A DNA stretch of 64,000 bases from Actinomycetales bacterium (GTDB lineage: Bacteria > Actinomycetota > Actinomycetes > Actinomycetales > Microbacteriaceae). Positions 59,248-64,000 of this stretch are shown piece after piece. The stretch covers positions 248,001 through 312,000 of the forward strand of contig JAFKEN010000005.1 of NCBI GenBank assembly GCA_017308515.1, given 5' to 3'. A model generated the notes under the pieces. That model saw nothing but the letters and a program-made list of their open reading frames with translations, had not been told where the DNA came from and made no database searches. A program made the translations under genes and the position numbers. Numbering within the stretch: position 1 is the first letter of the stretch; each line of letters begins with the position of its first letter.

Positions 59248-59660
59248 GCGAGCACCAGCTCCCGCTCGACCGGCACCCGGTTGGTGACGTACCGGCCCGG
59301 ACCGCCGTCGACGCCCGGCATGATCTGCATGTAGAGCAGGCGCATGGTGAGCACGATCTCGACCGTCACCTTCTCGCCGGCGGCGGGCACCGGATCCAGC
59401 GGGATCACGACCTCCGGCTTGTCGGCCACGAACCAGAGCGTCTCCCACTGCTCGGGCAGCTCCTCGATGCGGTAGCTGCGGCCCTGCAGTTCGAAGCGCA
59501 GCTGCTCCTTCGGGATCGCGACGCCGTTGACGCTCGCCGCGACGTCGTCGACGGCCGAGAGCCAGAGGCTCCGGTACCACGGCAGCTGGATCGACACCGA
59601 GATGCCGTCGTCGCGGCGGTGGACGTCGGAGTCCTGGAAGAGCGTGTTGTGGGTGGCCAT
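59244..59660 (-). CDS. C-glycoside deglycosidase beta-subunit-like protein (set 2)
   Basis: 138 residues. HRRDDGISVSIQLPWYRSLWLSAV, the strand ASVNGVAIPKEQLRFELQGR, ETLWFVADKPEVVIPLD and VTVEIVLTMRLLYMQI give the DUF6379-type pattern shared with 62599 and 54650. The conserved LPWYRSL core is the clearest shared element. Its closest alpha candidate is 60459, separated by the SnoaL-like gene. It should form part of the heteromeric enzyme; on its own it has no obvious catalytic site. Confidence 0.82.
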   Translation of the reverse strand: MATHNTLFQDSDVHRRDDGISVSIQLPWYRSLWLSAVDDVAASVNGVAIPKEQLRFELQGRSYRIEELPEQWETLWFVADKPEVVIPLDPVPAAGEKVTVEIVLTMRLLYMQIMPGVDGGPGRYVTNRVPVERELVLA

Positions 59661-59670
59661 GGCCCGCCTC

Positions 59671-60444
59671 CTACTCGAAGGTCTCGACGAAGCTGTCGTA
59701 CGGGGTCGGCGGGGCCGGCTCGAGCTTCTGCACCGTCGTCGGGTGGTAGGGGAAGTTCTTCGTCTTCACCGGCTCGTCGGCCGGCGGCATGAACACCGGC
59801 TTGCCGTCGTCGCCGAAGTACATCAGGTCGAGGTCGAACGCGGCGTCGTTCTTCATGCCGAAGCTGATCCAGTTCTCCTCGAAGGGGGCGCGCGCCAGCT
59901 CGTAGCAGCGGAACTTCCAGAACCTCCACTCGCCGTCCTGCTTGAGGAAGTCGACGGCGTACTTGCACCAGACCCAGTGCGCCCAGACCTTCTTGCCGAG
60001 CACCTCGCCGGGCGAGTACATGTCGGGGAAGGCCTTCGCGACCTCGGGGTCGGTGAGCCCGGACTCGAGGCCGGCCATGAGCCAGACGCCCTTGGCGGTC
60101 TCGCCGTCACCGGCGACCTCGATCACCGGCGTCGTCGTGTAGTGGGTGATGAGCTTGCCCTCGGGGTGCGGCCGGTCGCGGTGGTAGCGGGTGACGCTCT
60201 CCCACGTCGTGTAGCGTCCGGCGTTCGTGTACTGCGCGCGGATGCCGGGCGTGCCGGGCTTCACCCACAGCGGGATGATCTGCTCGTCCTCGAAGGCGTT
60301 GTGCAGGTGCATGTAGCGGTTGAAGAGGTTCTCGACCCGGCCGCGGTCCTCGGCGCGCTGCGCGAGTGCGCGGGCCTCGGCGAGCTCGGCGCGGAGCGCG
60401 GCGACCTGCGCGGCGAGGTCGGTGTCGGTGCTGGTGTCGGTCAT
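59671..60444 (-). CDS. SnoaL-like/NTF2-fold protein with N-terminal coiled coil
   Basis: 257 residues. An N-terminal coiled coil (about 8-38, LAAQVAALRAELAEARALAQ) leads into a SnoaL_4-type domain: RVENLFNRYMHLHNAF, then WESVTRYH, LITHYTTTPVIEV and a WCKYAVDFLKQDGEWRFWKF strand pair. The last 70 residues are Pro-rich. NTF2-fold proteins may be isomerases, hydrolases or binding proteins. It sits between deglycosidase-like subunits in the same operon. The reaction is unknown. Confidence 0.78.
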   Translation of the reverse strand: MTDTSTDTDLAAQVAALRAELAEARALAQRAEDRGRVENLFNRYMHLHNAFEDEQIIPLWVKPGTPGIRAQYTNAGRYTTWESVTRYHRDRPHPEGKLITHYTTTPVIEVAGDGETAKGVWLMAGLESGLTDPEVAKAFPDMYSPGEVLGKKVWAHWVWCKYAVDFLKQDGEWRFWKFRCYELARAPFEENWISFGMKNDAAFDLDLMYFGDDGKPVFMPPADEPVKTKNFPYHPTTVQKLEPAPPTPYDSFVETFE

Positions 60445-60458
60445 GGAGTTCTCCTGGG

Positions 60459-61493
60459 TCAGGCCGAGGCGGCCACGGTGTCGTCGATGGCGCGCCGCAT
60501 GAGCGCGTGCTGCTTCTTGACGAGGTCGATGGGGTCGGCCTCCCCGAGGTCGGAGAAGGCGTGACCCTCCCATTCGCTCGAGAGGTAGCCGGTGTAGCCG
60601 CCCTTGACGAACTGGGCGACGATGCGCGGGATGTCCATCGCGGGCTCCTGCCCGTCCGGCCCGATGTCGTAGAACTTCGCGTGCACGTGGAAGATCTGCG
60701 GCATGATGTCGAGCCACTCCTCCGGCGGCACGAGCCCGTGCATGTTGAACGCGAGGCGGGTGAACGGCCCGAACGCGAGGAAGTCGACGCCGTCGGCGGT
60801 CAGCACGTCCTCGAACTCCTGGTTGCGCACGTGCATCGGCAGGGGCTTGCGCCAGATCTCGTCCATGATCGGGAAGTACTTCTCGGCCATCCCCATCTGA
60901 CGCAGGGTGCGCAGCAGGGTCGGCGAGAGGCTGTGCATCGTCGAACTGAAGTCGGCGGTGAATCCGAGCCGGTCGGAGCCGAGCTCGTCGTAGACCTCGC
61001 GGATCTCGAGCACCTTCGGGTCGTTCGGTCCCGAGGGGGCGTGGATCTCGTAGCCGAGCCGCTGGTCGTACTTCTCGGCGAGCGGCAGCAGCCGGCGCAG
61101 CAGCTTCTTGCCCGCCGAGCGGATCACGATGCGGGAGAACCCGAGCTCGTGGGCCGTCTTCAGCTGCCGGGCGAGGAACTCGTACTCCTCGTCGGGGGTC
61201 ATGTCGCGGTCCTTGCGGCGCCCCATGTCGAGATTGGTGCCGATCGCGCTCGGCTCGAGGCCGTAGCGGTCCATCGCGTCCTTCCAGAACCGCACGAAGT
61301 CGGGCTCGACGTCGGGGTAGCTGCGCAGCATCTGGGCGATGTTGAACTCGACCCCCGGGCCGAGGCCCTCTTCGGCCGTCGCCTGCACGAGCGTCTCCGG
61401 GGTGTACAGCCCCGCGGCGAACTCGGAGGTGAGGGAGTAGAGGGTGATGCCCAGCTCGATGCCGGTGCCGGCGATCCCGTTCTGCTCGGTCAT
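60459..61493 (-). CDS. TIM-barrel deglycosidase alpha-subunit-like protein (set 2)
   Basis: 344 residues. GITLYSLTSEF begins the barrel, and the metal ligands are placed at Glu149 (GYEIHAPSG), Asp181 (GFTADFSSTM), His271 (FHVHAKFYDI) and Glu307 (SSEWEGH). It is similar along its length to the next-door protein 61490 (GFTADxxxTx, H-x-KF, SSE-x-EG), so the two arose by duplication. These are features of the C-deglycosidase alpha subunit (CarB/DgpC-type names). Overlaps 61490 by 4 nt. Confidence 0.83.
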   Translation of the reverse strand: MTEQNGIAGTGIELGITLYSLTSEFAAGLYTPETLVQATAEEGLGPGVEFNIAQMLRSYPDVEPDFVRFWKDAMDRYGLEPSAIGTNLDMGRRKDRDMTPDEEYEFLARQLKTAHELGFSRIVIRSAGKKLLRRLLPLAEKYDQRLGYEIHAPSGPNDPKVLEIREVYDELGSDRLGFTADFSSTMHSLSPTLLRTLRQMGMAEKYFPIMDEIWRKPLPMHVRNQEFEDVLTADGVDFLAFGPFTRLAFNMHGLVPPEEWLDIMPQIFHVHAKFYDIGPDGQEPAMDIPRIVAQFVKGGYTGYLSSEWEGHAFSDLGEADPIDLVKKQHALMRRAIDDTVAASA

Positions 61494-62602
61494 CGGGCCA
61501 CCTCCGCCGCGCCGTGCCCGAGGTGGGCGGTGAGCACCGCGCGCGCCTCGGCGGGGTCGGTGATCATGCGCGAGCCGGCGTCGATCGCGGCCGACCGCTG
61601 CACGACGTGCTCACCCCGGATGATGTCGAAGGGGTCCTCCCAGTAGTTCCAGTGCCACCCCTCGTACTCGCTCGAGATCGCGCCGTTGTACCCGTGCTGC
61701 ACGAGGAACTCGATGAGCCCGCGCACCGGCACGGACGGCTCTTCGCCGTTCTCGTCGATGCCGAAGAACTTGCCGTGGCAGTGCCGGATCCAGGGGGCGA
61801 TGCCCTCCCAGGTGTCGATCGGCGCCGGTCCGAACAGGCCGGTGCCGTTGATGCCGAAGTCGACGCCGAGGTCGGGGCGGCCGTGCTTGTGGGCGAGGCC
61901 GATGAACGCGCCGAAGCGCTCGCCGTGCTGCTCCTCGGTGACGGGGGGCCCCTCCTGGTAGGTGCGGTCCCAGAGGGCCGCGACCTCCTCGAGCAGCTCG
62001 GGGGTCGCGCCGCGACGGCGGTACGCCTCGAGCAGCGAGGGCGCGAAGCCGACGACCGTCGCGCCCCAGTCGGCGGTGAAGCCGAGCATCGGCGAGCCGA
62101 TGCGCTCGAACGCGTCGCGCATCGCGAGGATGCCCTCGTGCTTGCCGTGGTGGTGAGCGTGCACCTCGAGCGCGAGCGTGACGTTGCAGCGCTCGGCCAC
62201 CGGCAGGATCTTCTCCATGAACTCCGGCGGCAGCGACGTCGGCGTGATGCGCGCGATCGGGAACCCGAGCCGCGCGGCGGCCTCGACCTGCGGGGTCATG
62301 TAGTCGACGACCTCGTCGACGCTCATGATGCGCCGCGGATCGACGGCCCAGTCGCCGTTGAGTGCGAGCGAGGTGGGCACGAGGTCGAGCTCGGCCATGA
62401 GGTCGCGGAACCAGCCGACGAATCGGTCGTCGAGCGCCGGGAAGTCGCGGATGCTGGAGAACCCGATGACCTCGACACCCGGCCCGAAGCCCTCGGCGGC
62501 GACCTTGCGCAGCAGCCCTTCGAGGTCGTACTCGCGCCCGTGGAACGCGCGGGTGAAGCTGTAGAGGGTGACTCCCTGGACGGGGGTTCCGAGGTCGCTC
62601 AT
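61490..62602 (-). CDS. TIM-barrel deglycosidase alpha-subunit-like protein (set 1)
   Basis: 370 residues starting GVTLYSFTRAFHGREYDLEG. Metal ligands are Glu146 in LALEVHAHHHG, Asp178 in GFTADWGATV, His276 in HCHGKFFGI and Glu312 in SSEYEGWHW. A His-rich loop (AHHHGKH) next to the first ligand is specific to this copy and could act in base catalysis. It overlaps the beta-subunit-like gene 62599 by 4 nt, the usual alpha/beta coupling. Expected role: metal-dependent C-C or C-O cleavage of 3-keto glycosides. Confidence 0.84.
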   Translation of the reverse strand: MSDLGTPVQGVTLYSFTRAFHGREYDLEGLLRKVAAEGFGPGVEVIGFSSIRDFPALDDRFVGWFRDLMAELDLVPTSLALNGDWAVDPRRIMSVDEVVDYMTPQVEAAARLGFPIARITPTSLPPEFMEKILPVAERCNVTLALEVHAHHHGKHEGILAMRDAFERIGSPMLGFTADWGATVVGFAPSLLEAYRRRGATPELLEEVAALWDRTYQEGPPVTEEQHGERFGAFIGLAHKHGRPDLGVDFGINGTGLFGPAPIDTWEGIAPWIRHCHGKFFGIDENGEEPSVPVRGLIEFLVQHGYNGAISSEYEGWHWNYWEDPFDIIRGEHVVQRSAAIDAGSRMITDPAEARAVLTAHLGHGAAEVAR

Positions 62603-62991
62603 CGCTGGGCCGCCTTCATGGTCTTGGTGTCGTGCTCCTCGATCCGCAGCACGCCGTGGTCGGTGACGATGTAGGGGATGTAGAGCTTGAGCTCGACGTC
62701 GACGACGTGCTCGGCGTCGGGGGTGACGGGCAGGTCGGCCGTCAGCACCGCCGAGTCGGTCGGGAACCACCAGTCGTCGGTGTCGCCGACCATCTCGTCG
62801 AGGGTGCGGGTGCGCCCGTTCATCGTCCAGGTCAGCGACTCGGCGGGCGCCGCCACACCGTCGACCGACAGCCCCACCTCGGAGATGCACGAGGCGGGCA
62901 GCGAGCGGTACCAGGGCAGACGCACTTCGACCGACACCGCCGATCCGGTCGTGGCGAGCGTGCCCTGCTCGATGATCCGATCGGGAATCAT
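62599..62991 (-). CDS. C-glycoside deglycosidase beta-subunit-like protein (set 1)
   Basis: 130 residues, first gene of the main deglycosidase operon. It has VEVRLPWYRSLPASCISEVGLSV, DDWWFPTDSAVLTADLP and VVDVELKLYIPYI, matching 59244 in the LPWYRSL core and the following beta strands. A strong AAGGAGG lies 6 nt before the ATG, and a promoter and repeated CTTGTGTC-type sites lie just upstream. Confidence 0.83.
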   Translation of the reverse strand: MIPDRIIEQGTLATTGSAVSVEVRLPWYRSLPASCISEVGLSVDGVAAPAESLTWTMNGRTRTLDEMVGDTDDWWFPTDSAVLTADLPVTPDAEHVVDVELKLYIPYIVTDHGVLRIEEHDTKTMKAAQR

Positions 62992-63026
62992 CGTGACCTC
63001 CTTGTCCGCGCCGGACGTCTTATTCC

Positions 63027-63062
63027 GGACTTCGACATATTATTGTTGGATTTCGACACAAG
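63027..63062 (-). promoter_or_regulatory. Two direct copies of the candidate ROK operator
   Basis: On the minus strand CTTGTGTCGAAATCC (63062-63048) and ATATGTCGAAGTCC (63040-63027) are spaced 21 bp, two helix turns, on the same face. The first matches the site before the ROK start codon at 13 of 15 bases. They overlap the promoter described next. Confidence 0.6.
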
Positions 63063-63066
63063 TCAA
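63037..63066 (-). promoter_or_regulatory. Promoter of the main deglycosidase operon
   Basis: TTGACT (63061-63066) and TAATAT (63037-63042) on the minus strand with 18 nt between them; AATAAT at 16 nt is an alternative. The -35 begins inside the stop codon of the upstream gene. It is one of the most consensus-like and AT-rich promoters in the window. Confidence 0.6.
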
Positions 63067-64000
63067 TCGGAGCCGAGGGCACCCGCCACGATCGGGGCGA
63101 GCACGTGCTGCACCTCCCAGCCGTTGAGCATCGTGCTCGTCGGCGGGTGCGGCGAGAGGTCGCTCTCGACGACGATCCAGCCCGCGTAGTCGACCGCCGC
63201 GAGCTCGCGCACGACCGCCGCCGCATCGACGTGGCCCGGTGCGCCGAGCTCCACGAACCAGCGCGGGATCTGGCGCGAGCCCCCGGCACGCAGCACCGTG
63301 TACTCGGCCGCCGGCTGCAGGAACTCGTCGAGGTCGTCGACCGCCGCGGCGTTCTTCAGGTGCACGTGCCCGATGCGCGCGGCGTGCTCGCGCACCGCCT
63401 GCACCGGATCCCGCCCCGCCGCCGCGAACTCCGCGGTGTCGAGGGCGAGGCTCACGAGCGCGGTGTCGGTGGCCGCGAGCAGGCGCTCGAGCCCCTCGTC
63501 CCGGCGCAGCACGGAGAGGAAGTCGAGGTGCAGTGCGAGCCGCACGCCGTCCTCGGCGACCGCCGCACCGACCTCGTTCCAGCTCGCGGCGAGCGTCGCG
63601 ATCTCGGCGTCGCTGAGCGCGTCGCGACCGCCCGCCGCGGGTGCGGGGCGCGCCACGAGCACGTCGCCGCCGAGTTCCGCCAGCGCGCCGGAGAACCAGC
63701 GCGCGTGCGCCACGAGACCCGCACGCGCCGCGGGATCGAGGGGATCGTCGCCGTGGCTGAGGTCCTCGCCGAAGCGCGTCGCGGGATCCCAGAACCAGCT
63801 GCTCACCCCGTCGAGCGCGGCCTCGCGCACGAACTCGCCGAAGCCGGCGACCGAGCCGAAGTTGCGCTCGATCTGGGTCGGGTTGCCCAGCGGCTCCCAG
63901 CGCCCCGAACCGCTCGACAGCTCGACGGCGGAGAAGCCCGAGATCGACATGACCTGCAGCGCCCGCCGGTGCTGCCGACGCCGCACGAAGTCGTCGAACT
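63063..64000 (-). CDS. Sugar isomerase/epimerase-like TIM barrel protein, 5' end outside window
   Basis: The frame continues past base 64000; at least 311 residues are encoded here. Visible pieces are FDDFVRRRQHRRALQVMSISGFSAVELSSG (given as two adjoining elements), then metal-site-like LALHLDFLSV, LALDTAEFAAAG, GHVHLKNA and VVESDLSPHP. This is the AP_endonuc_2/xylose-isomerase-like superfamily. It precedes the deglycosidase operon but that operon has its own promoter. A keto-sugar epimerase or dehydratase role is possible. Confidence 0.75.
   Translation of the reverse strand, partial: FDDFVRRRQHRRALQVMSISGFSAVELSSGSGRWEPLGNPTQIERNFGSVAGFGEFVREAALDGVSSWFWDPATRFGEDLSHGDDPLDPAARAGLVAHARWFSGALAELGGDVLVARPAPAAGGRDALSDAEIATLAASWNEVGAAVAEDGVRLALHLDFLSVLRRDEGLERLLAATDTALVSLALDTAEFAAAGRDPVQAVREHAARIGHVHLKNAAAVDDLDEFLQPAAEYTVLRAGGSRQIPRWFVELGAPGHVDAAAVVRELAAVDYAGWIVVESDLSPHPPTSTMLNGWEVQHVLAPIVAGALGSD

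Noticed and set aside
1-64000. tRNA, rRNA, transposase, integrase, attachment sites or prophage genes
   Set aside because: None were recognised by reading. The accessory catabolic blocks share the base composition and codon use of the rest, so recent transfer is not evident from this window.

Overview
The window is high-GC DNA from a Gram-positive actinobacterium. The evidence is strong G/C bias at third codon positions, an LAXTG (class E sortase) wall protein, dense stop/start-overlapping operons, and several leaderless genes headed by a TAGSCT -10 box 6-7 nt before the start codon. The content fits a soil or plant-associated member of the Microbacteriaceae. That placement is inference; no rRNA is present. 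No tRNA, IS element, CRISPR array or phage gene was seen.

Layout. 1-10.3 kb is mostly housekeeping: end of an LAXTG surface protein, aspartate-type aminotransferase, an ABC-2 exporter with a NarL-type two-component system, ribokinase, GNAT, methyltransferase, murB and a HadA/HadB-like dehydratase pair. 10.3-10.6 kb holds a 26-codon peptide gene with its own promoter, palindromic operator and terminator. 10.7-14.0 kb is a sugar (xylose/ribose-type) ABC importer, followed by a divergent glycerate kinase. 15.3-32.3 kb is a run of 18 minus-strand genes forming one large catabolic block: FAH hydrolase, cupin, a duplicated-domain unknown protein, TRAP transporter, SDR, aldehyde dehydrogenase, thiolase-like/DUF35 pair, double-domain CoA-transferase, P450 with two ferredoxins and two reductases, IclR regulator, NIPSNAP protein. 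Three divergent genes (EthD-cupin, MFS, HtaA-domain) adjoin it. 34.8-41.7 kb carries an FMN-dependent lactate dehydrogenase with its GntR regulator, an esterase, an IclR regulator and the lower beta-ketoadipate genes pcaI-pcaJ-pcaF.

41.7-64 kb is the most unusual part. It contains a pyranose-oxidase-like GMC oxidase with an MFS exporter, a six-gene aromatic ring-cleavage operon (two-domain extradiol dioxygenase, two FAH hydrolases, cyclase, FAD monooxygenase, amidohydrolase) and, around a ROK regulator, three sets of genes resembling the alpha (TIM-barrel) and beta (small beta-sandwich, DUF6379-type) subunits of C-glycoside deglycosidases. These lie with Gfo/Idh/MocA dehydrogenases, a ThuA-like protein, a SnoaL-like protein and more TIM-barrel isomerases.

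How they may work together (inference): glycosides, including C-glycosides of plant phenolics, would be oxidised at sugar C3 by the GMC oxidase or a Gfo/Idh enzyme. The 3-keto glycoside would be cleaved by the deglycosidase pairs, the keto-sugar handled by the isomerase/ThuA/dehydrogenase set, and the aromatic aglycone fed to the ring-cleavage operon and then to PcaIJF. A repeated CTTGTGTC-type motif at the ROK gene and at the main deglycosidase operon suggests common control.
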